From Neisseriaceae bacterium (GTDB lineage: Bacteria; Pseudomonadota; Gammaproteobacteria; Burkholderiales; Neisseriaceae), in contig JAGOQM010000007.1 in the NCBI GenBank assembly GCA_017991555.1, positions 1-64,000 on the forward strand: a stretch of DNA of 64,000 bases. The letters are read 5' to 3'. Shown here one piece after another: positions 54,651 to 63,503 of this stretch. Under the pieces are notes generated by a model. That model saw only the letters and a list, made by a program, of their open reading frames with translations, was not told the DNA's origin and did not search any database. Made by a program: the position numbers and the translations under genes. Each line of letters opens with the position of its first letter. Positions within the stretch are counted from its first letter, which is position 1.

Positions 54651-56669
54651 ATGAATTTGATTCAATTTCCCAACAGTCCCTATCAGCTCAACCGTCCGTT
54701 TGAACCGGCGGGGGACCAGCCGACGGCGATTGCCGGATTGGTCGAAGGGTTAGAGGACGGCCTGTCGTTTCAGACCCTATTGGGGGTGACCGGTTCGGGT
54801 AAAACCTACACCATGGCCAACGTGATTGCGCAAAGCGGGCGTCCGGCCATTATTATGGCGCACAACAAAACGCTGGCGGCGCAGCTGTATGCGGAGATGC
54901 GAGAGTTCTTCCCGAACAACGCCATTGAATATTTTGTGTCTTACTATGATTACTATCAGCCGGAAGCCTATGTGCCCAGCCGTGACTTATTCATTGAAAA
55001 AGACTCCAGCATCAACGAACACATTGAGCAAATGCGACTGTCGGCCACCAAAAGCCTGATGGAGCGGCAAGACGTGATCATCGTGGCGACGGTGTCGGCG
55101 ATTTACGGCATTGGTGACCCTTCTGAATACCACCAGATGATTCTGCATCTGAAAGAGCATGAAACCATGGATCAGCGGGCCATCATCAGCCGCTTGGTGG
55201 CGATGCAGTACGATCGTGGCGACATGGACTTTAAGCGCGGTTCGTTCCGCGTGCGCGGCGACGTGATCGACGTGTATCCGGCCGAGAGCGCAGAAACCGC
55301 GGTGCGCATTAGCCTCTTCGATGATGAGATTGAAAGCATCACCCTGTTTGACCCCTTAACCGGTGCGACCAAGCAGCGCGTGGGCCGCTTTACCGTGTTC
55401 CCTTCTAGCCATTACGTGACGCCGCGCGAAACGGTGCTGCGCGCTTGCGAAACCATTAAAACCGAACTGGCCGACCGCATTGAGTGGTTCACCAAGGAGG
55501 GGCGCTTGGTGGAAACCAAACGTATTGAACAGCGCACCCGCTTTGATTTGGAAATGCTGTACGAAATGGGCTTTTGTAAGGGCATTGAAAACTATTCCCA
55601 CCACTTTAGCGGCCGTCCGCGTGGCGAACCGCCCCCAACGCTGTTGGATTACTTGCCCAAGAATGCCTTGATGTTCATTGACGAAAGCCACGTGACCGTG
55701 CCGCAAATTGGCGCCATGTATAAGGGCGACGCGGCGCGTAAGGCCAATCTGGTGGACTATGGCTTCCGCCTGCCCACGGCGATGGACAACCGCCCGCTTA
55801 AGTTTGATGAGTTTGAGAAAATCATTCCGCAAACCATTTTTGTGTCGGCCACGCCGTCTAAGTATGAGGCCGAACACGCCGGCCAGGTGGTGGAACAGGT
55901 GGTGCGGCCAACCGGCTTGCTCGACCCAACCATCATCATCCGACCGGTCGACACCCAGGTGGACGATTTACTCAGCGAAATCAACCTGCGCATCGACAAG
56001 GGCGAGCGCGTGCTGGTGACCACGTTGACCAAGCGTATGGCCGAACAGCTGACCGACTACTATACTGAGCTGGGCGTTAAGGTGCGCTACTTGCACAGCG
56101 ACATTGACACGGTCGAGCGGGTGGAAATCATTCGCGACCTGCGCTTGGGCCTGTTTGACGTGCTGGTGGGGATTAACCTCTTGCGTGAAGGCTTAGACAT
56201 TCCCGAAGTGTCGCTGGTGGCGATTTTAGACGCCGATAAAGAAGGCTTTTTGCGCAGCCACCGCAGCCTGATTCAAACCATTGGCCGCGCCGCGCGTAAC
56301 GTCAATGGCCAAGCCTTGCTGTATGCGAACAGAATCACCGAGTCGATGCGCTTGGCGATCGAAGAAACCGAACGCCGGCGTGAGAAGCAAATCGCCTTTA
56401 ACTTGGCCAACGGCATTACCCCTACCCAGATTAACAAGAAGGTTCGAGACTTGATTGATGGGGTGTACGGCAGCGACGACGGCAAAAGAGGCAGTAAAGG
56501 CAAGCTTAAGGGCACCGACATTCGCACCGAAGACGATGCCATTAAAGAAATCGCCAAGCTTGAAAAAGCCATGGCGCAGGCGGCACGCGACCTGGCGTTT
56601 GAAGAAGCGGCGTCGATACGTGACCGCATTCGCAGCATTAAAGAGCACCTGTTGTTTGGTGCAGAATAA
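54651..56669 (+). CDS. uvrB: Excinuclease ABC subunit B
   Basis: A 672-residue DNA repair helicase-like protein that verifies damage with UvrA and recruits UvrC. Walker A GVTGSGKT (45-52), the beta-hairpin region [15 protein letters not shown], the DESH box ([11 protein letters not shown]), and helicase motifs ending QTIGRAARN are present. The last 35 residues form the UVR coiled-coil motif. The start at 54651 ([10 protein letters not shown]) is inferred from the family; no ribosome binding site is clear, and an in-frame TTG at 54639 is the alternative. Confidence 0.97.
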   Translation: MNLIQFPNSPYQLNRPFEPAGDQPTAIAGLVEGLEDGLSFQTLLGVTGSGKTYTMANVIAQSGRPAIIMAHNKTLAAQLYAEMREFFPNNAIEYFVSYYDYYQPEAYVPSRDLFIEKDSSINEHIEQMRLSATKSLMERQDVIIVATVSAIYGIGDPSEYHQMILHLKEHETMDQRAIISRLVAMQYDRGDMDFKRGSFRVRGDVIDVYPAESAETAVRISLFDDEIESITLFDPLTGATKQRVGRFTVFPSSHYVTPRETVLRACETIKTELADRIEWFTKEGRLVETKRIEQRTRFDLEMLYEMGFCKGIENYSHHFSGRPRGEPPPTLLDYLPKNALMFIDESHVTVPQIGAMYKGDAARKANLVDYGFRLPTAMDNRPLKFDEFEKIIPQTIFVSATPSKYEAEHAGQVVEQVVRPTGLLDPTIIIRPVDTQVDDLLSEINLRIDKGERVLVTTLTKRMAEQLTDYYTELGVKVRYLHSDIDTVERVEIIRDLRLGLFDVLVGINLLREGLDIPEVSLVAILDADKEGFLRSHRSLIQTIGRAARNVNGQALLYANRITESMRLAIEETERRREKQIAFNLANGITPTQINKKVRDLIDGVYGSDDGKRGSKGKLKGTDIRTEDDAIKEIAKLEKAMAQAARDLAFEEAASIRDRIRSIKEHLLFGAE

Positions 56670-56685
56670 GGGCGTTGCCCTTTTA
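56667..56685 (+). terminator. Weak terminator after uvrB
   Basis: AAGGGC (56668-56673) pairs with GCCCTT (56677-56682) across GTT, followed by only two further T. It overlaps the uvrB stop codon and may only partly stop transcription into the next gene. Confidence 0.4.
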
Positions 56686-56703
56686 TCAGAATAGGAGAAT
56701 GAG

Positions 56704-57183
56704 ATGAGTGAATTTCGCTTAAGCAGCCCCTTGGTTAAAGATGGGGACACCTTGCCGATGAGCGCGGTGTTTGAAGGGGGCAATCAATCTTTGCCACTGA
56801 GCTGGACCGGCGCGCCGGAAGGCACCAAAAGCTATGCCATTTCTTGCTATGACCCTGATGCGCCGACCGGCTCTGGTTTTTGGCACTGGATGGTGATCAA
56901 CATTCCCGCCAGCGTGACTGAACTGCCGGCCGATGCCGGGCGAGCCGACAACAGTCTGCTGCCGGCCGGTGCGCGTCAAATGCGCAGCGACTATGGCGAC
57001 TATTGCTTTGGTGGGGCCAATCCGCCTAAGGGTGATCAACCGCACCGCTATATTTTTACGGTGATGGCGATTAGTGAAGAGGCTTTGGACCTGCCAGAAG
57101 GCATCACCACGGCGGCCACAGGCTTTAACCTACACTTTAAAACTTTGGCCAAGGCCAGCTTTACCGCCTATTTCGGGCAGTAA
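56704..57183 (+). CDS. YbhB/YbcL-family (PEBP) protein
   Basis: A 159-residue cytoplasmic protein of the phosphatidylethanolamine-binding / Raf kinase inhibitor-like family. The ligand-pocket motifs CYDPDAPTGSGFWHWMV and PHRYIFTVMA are intact. The bacterial function is poorly known; E. coli YbhB and YbcL are relatives. No signal peptide is present. TAGGAG lies upstream of the start. It follows uvrB by 34 bases and converges on mgtA. Confidence 0.9.
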   Translation: MSEFRLSSPLVKDGDTLPMSAVFEGGNQSLPLSWTGAPEGTKSYAISCYDPDAPTGSGFWHWMVINIPASVTELPADAGRADNSLLPAGARQMRSDYGDYCFGGANPPKGDQPHRYIFTVMAISEEALDLPEGITTAATGFNLHFKTLAKASFTAYFGQ

Positions 57184-57201
57184 GCGTTTGCGTTTAACAT
57201 G

Positions 57202-57232
57202 AAAAACACCCAGCCTTGGCTGGGTGTTTTTT
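57202..57232. terminator. Bidirectional terminator, PEBP gene / mgtA
   Basis: AAAACACCCAGCC (57203-57215) pairs with GGCTGGGTGTTTT (57218-57230) around TT, with T-runs in both readings. Confidence 0.92.
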
Positions 57233-57249
57233 GTGGGTGAATGAAGGGC

Positions 57250-59970
57250 TTAATACCAGGTTTTGAAGCGGCGGATGTAAAGGGTTTTCATCCCTTGTGC
57301 CACCACGCAGTAGCTTAAGAGGGTGATGACCAACCATGGGAAGTATGACCAAGGCAGTGGCTGTAAGCCCACAACGGTGCCCAGTGGCGAGAAGGGGATG
57401 TAAATGCCTAAGCCCATCACCAAGATGCTCATGAGCATGACGGGTAGGGTGGCGGTGCTTTGAATAAACGGAATCTTACGGGTACGCAACATGTGCACCA
57501 CGAGGGTTTGCGACAGCAGCCCTTCAATAAACCAGCCGGACTGAAATAGCGATTGAAATTCTGGCGCGTTGGCGGCAAAAACATACCACATCAGCGCGAA
57601 GGTGGTCATGTCGAAAATAGAGGAGGTGGGCCCAATCCACAGCATGAAACGGCCAATGTTGGGCGCATCCCATTTGCGGGGTTTTTTGAGGTACTCTTCA
57701 TCGACGGTATCCCAAGGCAGCGCCAGCTGTGAAATGTCGTACATGAGGTTTTGAATCAAAAGGTGAATCGCCAACATCGGTAGGAAAGGAATAAACGCGC
57801 TGGCCACCAGCACCGAGAACACGTTGCCAAAATTGGAGCTGGCGGTCATGTTCAAATATTTCATGATGTTGCCAAAGGTTTCACGGCCTTTTAACACGCC
57901 TTCTTCCAAGACCATCAGGCTTTTTTCGAGCAGGATGATGTCGGCAGATTCTTTGGCGATGTCGGTGCCGCTGTCGACCGAAATGCCCACGTCGGCATCG
58001 CGTAGCGCCGCCGCATCATTGATGCCGTCGCCCAAAAAGCCCACGGTGTGGCCATTGGCCTGAAGGGCTTTTAACACCCGTGATTTTTGCAACGGCGTGA
58101 GCTTGGCAAAAATAGTGCGCTCTTCTACGACCAAGCGTAAGGCATCATCGTCCATGGCCTCGATTTCAGAGCCTAAAATCGGCGTGCCAGGCATGAGGCC
58201 AACCTGACGGCACACTTTGGCGCTCACCACTTCATTGTCACCGGTGAGGACTTTAACCGTCACGCCGATGTCGTGTAGTGCAGTGAGGGCAGGGCCTGCG
58301 GTTTCTTTGGGGGGGTCAAGGAAGGTCAGCAGGCCTTCAATGATGAGGTCGCCTTCGTCTGCTGTCTGATAGTTTTGTTTGAGGCTGTCTTGGCCAAAAC
58401 GCTTGGTGGCGATTAACAAGACCCTGAATCCATCTTCATTGTATTGCTGTGACAGGGCGTTAAGAATGGCGCTGTTGCCCGAACTCAGTGGTTCAACCTG
58501 ACCATTGAGGCGAATGTGGGTACTGATTTGTAGCATTTCTTCTACCGCACCCTTACAAATGAGCAGGTGTTCGTCGGTTTGCTGTTGCACAATGATGGAC
58601 AGACGGCGGCGCACAAAATCAAAGGGCAGCTCGTCCACCTTGAGATAGGCGTGCGGTTTGACCAGCGTTTTGTCTTCGTCGGCAAATTGGATCACCGCTT
58701 TGTCCATGAGGTTGCGCATGCCACTTTGGTGATGGCTATTGAGCCAGGCAAGGCTGAGGACGTGGGGGTCATTGTGGCCGCTGGTGTTGAGGTGGTGGGC
58801 CAAAATGATTTGGTCTTGGGTTAGGGTACCGGTTTTGTCGGTACACAACACATCCATCGCGCCGAGGTTTTGAATCGCGTTGAGGCGTTTGACCACGGCT
58901 TTGTTCTTGGCCATGGCCATGGCGCCCTTGGCCAAGTTGGTGCTGACGATCATGGGCAGCATCTCGGGGGTGAGGCCCACGGCCACCGCTAGGGCAAACA
59001 AGAATACCTCGGTCCAGTCGCCTTTGGTGAGGCCATTAATCAGCAAGACCACCGGCACCATCACCAGCATAAAGCGAATCAGGAGCCAGCTGACGCTGTT
59101 GACGCCTTTGTCAAAAGAGGTTTGGGGGCGATTGCCGGTAATGGATTTGGCCAACGACCCAAAGTAGGTTTGTCCGCCGGTGGCGACCACCAGTGCCGTG
59201 GCGGTGCCGCTGACGACGTTGGTGCCCATAAAGCAAATGTTGGGCTGATCGAGCGGGTCGGTGTGGCCGTTGCCATTGGCGGTGGCTGATTTCTCTGCCA
59301 CGTCACCGAGGGTGTCGTATTTCTCGACCGGCAGAGATTCGCCAGTGAGGACGGCCTGGCTGATGTAGAGGTCGCGTGAATCGATGAGGCGGATGTCGGC
59401 AGGAATCATGTCGCCGGCAGAAAGGTGGACGATGTCGCCTTTGACCAGCTCATTCATGCCGACCTCCATCAGTTTAGAGGGCGAGCGGGAATCGCGTCGT
59501 CGCCGCACCGTGGCCGTGGTTTTGACCATCGATTTAAGCGCCTGAGCGGTTTTAGACGAGCGATACTCTTGCCAGAAGCGCAGCAGGCCGCTTAAGGCCA
59601 CCATGGTAAAAATGATCAGGGCGCCGGTTAAGTCGGTTTCTTCACCTTCTTGTAGGGGCAGCCAGTAGTCGGTGACTACGCTGATGATGGCTAAAATCAG
59701 CAGCACAAAAATAAAGGGGTTTTTAAACGCCACCAGCAGCTGAACGAGGATGAAGGGCGGCTTGTCGTGGGCCACTTCGTTGGGCCCATTTTTTTGTAAG
59801 CGATCGGCCGCTTCGGCATGGGTGAGGCCGTTTGGGTTGCTGGCGAGGCGTTGAAAAGAGGCGTCGAGGCTGTGCTGGGTTTCTTGCAGGGCCAGCATCG
59901 ACAGTTTGTCTTGTTTGTGGTTGGCCGCCTTTTTCGGTGGGCGGGCCTGAATGGGTTTTTTTTGAGTCAT
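57250..59970 (-). CDS. mgtA: Magnesium-importing P-type ATPase
   Basis: A 906-residue P3B-type ATPase that brings Mg2+ into the cytoplasm. TGES (209-212, actuator), DKTGTLT with phosphorylated Asp378, VKVLTGDNE, and GDGINDAAALRDADVGISV (hinge) are present, with about ten membrane helices. The motif GLTPEMLPMIVSTNLAKGA before the phosphorylation site is characteristic of MgtA/MgtB. The start at 59970 has AAGGAG eight bases upstream (59984-59979); another ATG at 59977 is out of frame. That binding site lies inside a perfect hairpin, and a 44-codon frame precedes it, which points to control at the level of the leader RNA. Confidence 0.95.
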   Translation of the reverse strand: MTQKKPIQARPPKKAANHKQDKLSMLALQETQHSLDASFQRLASNPNGLTHAEAADRLQKNGPNEVAHDKPPFILVQLLVAFKNPFIFVLLILAIISVVTDYWLPLQEGEETDLTGALIIFTMVALSGLLRFWQEYRSSKTAQALKSMVKTTATVRRRRDSRSPSKLMEVGMNELVKGDIVHLSAGDMIPADIRLIDSRDLYISQAVLTGESLPVEKYDTLGDVAEKSATANGNGHTDPLDQPNICFMGTNVVSGTATALVVATGGQTYFGSLAKSITGNRPQTSFDKGVNSVSWLLIRFMLVMVPVVLLINGLTKGDWTEVFLFALAVAVGLTPEMLPMIVSTNLAKGAMAMAKNKAVVKRLNAIQNLGAMDVLCTDKTGTLTQDQIILAHHLNTSGHNDPHVLSLAWLNSHHQSGMRNLMDKAVIQFADEDKTLVKPHAYLKVDELPFDFVRRRLSIIVQQQTDEHLLICKGAVEEMLQISTHIRLNGQVEPLSSGNSAILNALSQQYNEDGFRVLLIATKRFGQDSLKQNYQTADEGDLIIEGLLTFLDPPKETAGPALTALHDIGVTVKVLTGDNEVVSAKVCRQVGLMPGTPILGSEIEAMDDDALRLVVEERTIFAKLTPLQKSRVLKALQANGHTVGFLGDGINDAAALRDADVGISVDSGTDIAKESADIILLEKSLMVLEEGVLKGRETFGNIMKYLNMTASSNFGNVFSVLVASAFIPFLPMLAIHLLIQNLMYDISQLALPWDTVDEEYLKKPRKWDAPNIGRFMLWIGPTSSIFDMTTFALMWYVFAANAPEFQSLFQSGWFIEGLLSQTLVVHMLRTRKIPFIQSTATLPVMLMSILVMGLGIYIPFSPLGTVVGLQPLPWSYFPWLVITLLSYCVVAQGMKTLYIRRFKTWY

Positions 59971-59978
59971 GACTCATG

Positions 59979-60010
59979 CTCCTTGTCGCGAACATCAACG
60001 CGCGACAAGG
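59979..60010 (-). promoter_or_regulatory. Hairpin that sequesters the mgtA ribosome binding site
   Basis: On the minus strand CCTTGTCGCG (60010-60001) and CGCGACAAGG (59990-59981) form a perfect 10-bp stem with a 10-base loop. The AAGGAG of mgtA (59984-59979) lies largely in the right arm. The left arm begins five bases after the stop codon of the leader frame, so a ribosome at that stop would keep the stem open. The pairing is seen directly; a translational switch is inferred. Confidence 0.7.
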
Positions 60011-60015
60011 CCGGC

Positions 60016-60150
60016 CTATTCGCTAGGCTGGGGCGCAGGGCGGCTGATGTTCAGGCTGAACAAATTGATGATGGCACGGGTGCTGAATACGCTCGGCGCG
60101 ACTCGCTGTGCCGGCAAGTGCGCGATGAGCGGTCTGGGATCGTCGTCCAT
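60016..60150 (-). CDS. Leader peptide upstream of mgtA (candidate Mg2+ sensor)
   Basis: A 44-codon frame with ATG at 60150 and TAG at 60018-60016, preceded by AAAAAGGA six bases before the start. The peptide begins MDDDPRPL and ends RPAPQPSE. Runs of acidic residues mixed with proline right after the start are known to destabilise translating ribosomes at low Mg2+, as in the MgtL leader peptide (MDPEPTPLP...) of enterobacterial mgtA. The sequence is otherwise not related to MgtL and is longer. It lies 45 bases before mgtA on the same strand. Translation is supported only by the ribosome binding site, position and composition; no homologues were searched. Confidence 0.6.
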   Translation of the reverse strand: MDDDPRPLIAHLPAQRVAPSVFSTRAIINLFSLNISRPAPQPSE

Positions 60151-60947
60151 AGGGCGTCCTTTTTATGTTTTTGTCATTGCGTTGATGGCCAATAGGGGCT
60201 AGACGCAGTGGCGTCTAGGCCAAACCTTATGCGGTTGAGTGAGGGTGTTTTTGAGGGTTTGCCGGCGGCTAAAGGCGCCAGCCAGCAGTCATCGCGCTTG
60301 CTGAGGCGAACGGCGTCAGCAACTAGGGGGTTCTAGCGGGGTTGTGTGCGTCACGCAGGCAAAGGCCGATGCGTGGCATCTGAATAGGGGTAAAGATGGG
60401 GTGAAGTCTATGGATTGATTCATATGACTGACTCGTGCCTAAATCAACGTCAGGCAATCAGTCATCGATGAATCGAGCAACGAATCGGCGCGACGTCCCG
60501 TTAGGGCTTGTGCGTTAAATTAAGTAGGGCGATCGGCGGGGCCGAGCAGCCAGTAGCGGGGTCGGGCATGTTGATTAATAAGCCTTTTAAAATGACGTGG
60601 GTCGGTATTCGGTGCTGCGTAGTGTTTTATACGCCCCTCAACTGGGCACGTCAATCTTATTGGGTTACGCGTGTGGGTTAAGTGTCACATTGAGGGGTTA
60701 AGGGGGCGAGTGGCTGCAGAACACTGTTGGGTTAGGTGCCTTGTACGTGAGGTGGGTTGAACCCACGTCGCTTTGGCATTGACATGACGTGCGGCATTAA
60801 GGCCGATGGCTAAGCTTGCGCTTTAGCCACCTTACGGTTGAGGGTTCTCGAGCCTTAGGTCATGTTTGACTGAGGCCAGAGCCCTGCGTGATTGCTGGAT
60901 GGGGGGCTAAGGGTTATGCTGGAGGCAATCAACCGAGGAGTGCGCCC
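60151..60947. other. Long geneless region upstream of mgtA leader and EamA gene
   Basis: About 800 bases between divergent units. It contains a perfect hairpin CTAGACGC-agtg-GCGTCTAG (60199-60218), probably in the mgtA leader RNA. A palindrome GTGGGTT-g-AACCCAC lies at 60752-60766. The promoters of mgtA and of the transporter gene must be here but were not identified. No reading frame with a ribosome binding site, tRNA or mobile element is evident. Confidence 0.4.
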
Positions 60948-61877
60948 GTGACCCATCATTACAAAGCCTATGTGGCCACCTGTGTGCAAATACTGATCAT
61001 TGGCCTGTCGTTTATGTTCGTTAAAATTAGCCTGCGCGATGCCTCGCCTATCGACGTGCTGGCTCATCGCTTCAGCATTGCTTTTGTGGCGGCCAATGGC
61101 CTCATGTGGCTGCTGAAAAAGCCGTTGCCTTATGCCTGGCCGACTTTAAAAAGCGTCTTGCCGTTGGCCTTATTAAACCCAGTGCTGTTTTTTTCGTTTC
61201 AGGTGTTTGGGCTGGCCCATGTGTCCTCGGCCGAAGCCGGCATTATTTTTGCCACGGTGCCGATCTTTGTGGTGCTGTTGGCGGCCCTACTGCTCAAAGA
61301 AGAAACCACGCGCCTGCAGCGTTTAAGCGTGCTGATGGCGATGCTGGGGGTGGTGGGGATGTCACTTTGGGGTGGGCTGAACCAGGCCCAAGATTTTAGC
61401 CTGCTGGGGGGTGGCTTGATTTTAATGTCGGCCACGGCCTTGGCCTTATTCACCGTGTTGGCGCGTAAGGCTCGGCACCAGCATGATTTTTATAGCCTAA
61501 CCTATTTGATGATTGGGGCGGGCTTTGTGGTTTTTAACCTGATGGCCATTGCCGAGCACCTTCGCCACGGCCAGCTGGCTGATTTTTGGGCCCCGTGGCG
61601 AAGCCCAGCGTTTGCCTGGTCGATGCTGTATCTGGGGGTGCTGTCGTCGCTGCTGACGTCTTTGCTGTCGGTGTATGCCCTGTCGAAAATAGAGGCTTCT
61701 AAAATTGGGGTGTTTAACAACCTGACCGTGGTGATCACCCTGATTGCCGGGGCGGTGTTTTTAAATGAGCGCATTCAGGGGTATCACCTAGTCGGCATGG
61801 TCATTATTTTGGTGGGCGTGCTGGGCGGCCAGTATTTTGCGCCTAAATCTACTGTCAAACCCCGTGGGTCGACGTAA
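60948..61877 (+). CDS. EamA-family (DMT superfamily) transporter
   Basis: A 309-residue inner-membrane protein with about ten hydrophobic helices in two EamA repeats. Family features are the first-repeat ending AEAGIIFATVPIFVVLLAAL with the following acidic LLKEE, and the second-repeat KIEASKIGVFNNLTVVITLI with FLNERI. The start is GTG at 60948, chosen for the GAGGAG seven bases upstream. Relatives export amino acids or other metabolites; the substrate is unknown. It is monocistronic. Confidence 0.87.
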   Translation: MTHHYKAYVATCVQILIIGLSFMFVKISLRDASPIDVLAHRFSIAFVAANGLMWLLKKPLPYAWPTLKSVLPLALLNPVLFFSFQVFGLAHVSSAEAGIIFATVPIFVVLLAALLLKEETTRLQRLSVLMAMLGVVGMSLWGGLNQAQDFSLLGGGLILMSATALALFTVLARKARHQHDFYSLTYLMIGAGFVVFNLMAIAEHLRHGQLADFWAPWRSPAFAWSMLYLGVLSSLLTSLLSVYALSKIEASKIGVFNNLTVVITLIAGAVFLNERIQGYHLVGMVIILVGVLGGQYFAPKSTVKPRGST

Positions 61878-62022
61878 TCGGGTCTCATTTTAATCAATAT
61901 AATAGGGTAAAATAGCGTCGGGATGATCCTTGCGTTGACAAACGGGGGGATCCTCTGTAAATCATTTATATGAAAGATACGTTTATTATTTTTTCATTCA
62001 CTCCAATAAAAAGAGGGCATAT

Positions 62023-62634
62023 ATGTTCAAGAAATGGTTATTAATGGCGGTCATGGTGTTTGGTTTAACCGGCTGTGGCTACAACACCATGCAGCAACAA
62101 GATGAGGCAGCCAATGGCGCTTGGTCGGAAGTTTTGAATCAATACCAACGTCGTGCTGACTTAATTCCTAACCTGGTGAACACGGTGAAGGGTTATGCCA
62201 AACATGAAGAAGGGGTATTTGTGGCGGTGACCGAGGCGCGTGCCAAAGTAGGGCAAATGCAAATCAATGCCGACCAGCCTTTGGATGAGGCACAGCTGGC
62301 TCAGTTCCAAGCCGCTCAGGGTGAGCTAAGCTCGGCTTTATCACGCCTGTTGGTGGTGTCAGAAAACTATCCTGCCCTAAAGGCCGACGCCAACTTCCGT
62401 GACCTGCAAGCCCAGCTTGAAGGCACAGAAAACCGCATCGCCTTGGCGCGTAACCGCTACATTGAAACCGTGCGCGTGTACAACACCACGGTGCGTTCGT
62501 TCCCGACCAACCTGGTGGCCAAAGTCACCGGCATGCAAATTCGACCACAGTTTAAAGTGGAAAACGAAGCGGCCATTTCTAAACCAGCCACCGTTAACTT
62601 TGACGATGTGGCGCCAGCACCCGCAGGGCAGTAA
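62023..62634 (+). CDS. lemA: LemA family lipoprotein
   Basis: A 203-residue protein with a lipobox LTGC (Cys18), then a helical LemA domain: NQYQRRADLIPNLVNTVKGYA, ENYPALKADANFRDLQAQLEGTENRIALARNRY (in parts) and YNTTVRSFP. Anchoring to the membrane with periplasmic exposure is likely. Its role is poorly known. It is followed after two bases by a TPM-domain gene, the usual lemA-ygcG pairing. AGAGGG precedes the start. Confidence 0.92.
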   Translation: MFKKWLLMAVMVFGLTGCGYNTMQQQDEAANGAWSEVLNQYQRRADLIPNLVNTVKGYAKHEEGVFVAVTEARAKVGQMQINADQPLDEAQLAQFQAAQGELSSALSRLLVVSENYPALKADANFRDLQAQLEGTENRIALARNRYIETVRVYNTTVRSFPTNLVAKVTGMQIRPQFKVENEAAISKPATVNFDDVAPAPAGQ

Positions 62635-62636
62635 AC

Positions 62637-63503
62637 ATGACCGCATGGTTTAGGTATGCTGTCGCGGTGGCGCTTGGCCTCTGTTGGGGCTGGGCGCAGG
62701 CGGCTTTGGTGGCCGTGCCCACGCTGAATAACCCCGTGATGGACACGGCCCAAATGCTCAGTGCTTCGGAGCAGCAGGAACTGTCAACACAGCTGCGTGC
62801 GTTTGCCGACGCCAATGGCAGCCAGGTCGTGGTGCTGACCGTGCCCGCGATCGAGCCGGAAACGCCTTTTGATTACGCCACGCGGGTAATGGACACCTGG
62901 CAATTAGGGCGTCAGGGCGTGGACGATGGGGTGTTGCTGCTGTTGGTGCGTGATGAGCGCAAAACCCACATCGCCGTAGGCCGTGGCCTTGAAGGCGCGA
63001 TTCCCGACATTTATACTAAGCGTATTCTGATGGATACCTTGGCGCCGTACCTGCGGGAAAACCGGGTGTATGAAGGCCTGGTGGTGTCGACGCACCAATT
63101 GCAAAAGCTGATCTTGAATGAGGACTTGCCGGAGATTCAGCAGGGCAAGGGACAGGACACAGGCTTTGGCCTGGAGTCTGCCATGGTGCTGGTGTTTTTC
63201 CTGTGGGCCTTTGCTGGGCGGATTATTAAGGCGATCTTTGGCAAAACCTTGGGCAGCATGATCAGCGGTGGCCTAGGGTTTGGCATTGCCGTCTTCATGG
63301 GCCTGTCTTTGGGCTTTAGCGTGCTGATTGGCCTGGCGGTGTTGGGCTTAAGCATCCTGGTGTCACCCGCGATCATTGGCTCTGGCGGCTTCGGCGGCGG
63401 TTCTGGTGGGGGCTTTGGCGGGGGTGGTTTCGGTGGCGGTGGCGGCGGCTTTTCTGGCGGCGGCGGTGGTTTTGGCGGCGGTGGCTCGTCAGGGAGTTGG
63501 TAA
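62637..63503 (+). CDS. TPM-domain (YgcG family) membrane protein
   Basis: A 288-residue protein. The signal peptide ends near AQA (residue 22). The TPM domain follows (about 30-150; VMDTAQMLSASEQQELSTQL, QLGRQGVDDGVLLLLVRDER, GRGLEGAIPD). Then come two hydrophobic helices (about 180-245) and a Gly/Ser-rich tail of about 40 residues. This is the standard YgcG layout. Plant TPM proteins act in photosystem repair; the bacterial function with LemA is unclear. Its stop overlaps the next start by one base (TAATG). Confidence 0.9.
   Translation: MTAWFRYAVAVALGLCWGWAQAALVAVPTLNNPVMDTAQMLSASEQQELSTQLRAFADANGSQVVVLTVPAIEPETPFDYATRVMDTWQLGRQGVDDGVLLLLVRDERKTHIAVGRGLEGAIPDIYTKRILMDTLAPYLRENRVYEGLVVSTHQLQKLILNEDLPEIQQGKGQDTGFGLESAMVLVFFLWAFAGRIIKAIFGKTLGSMISGGLGFGIAVFMGLSLGFSVLIGLAVLGLSILVSPAIIGSGGFGGGSGGGFGGGGFGGGGGGFSGGGGGFGGGGSSGSW

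Noticed and set aside
59723..59998. 91-codon minus-strand frame starting at ATG 59977
   Set aside because: Out of frame with mgtA but inside its coding region; the AAGGAG is one base away from its nearest ATG, too close, whereas it is well spaced for mgtA.
59971..60400. M-box type Mg2+ riboswitch before mgtA
   Set aside because: No recognisable M-box core; the leader frame and the hairpin over the ribosome binding site explain the visible structure better.
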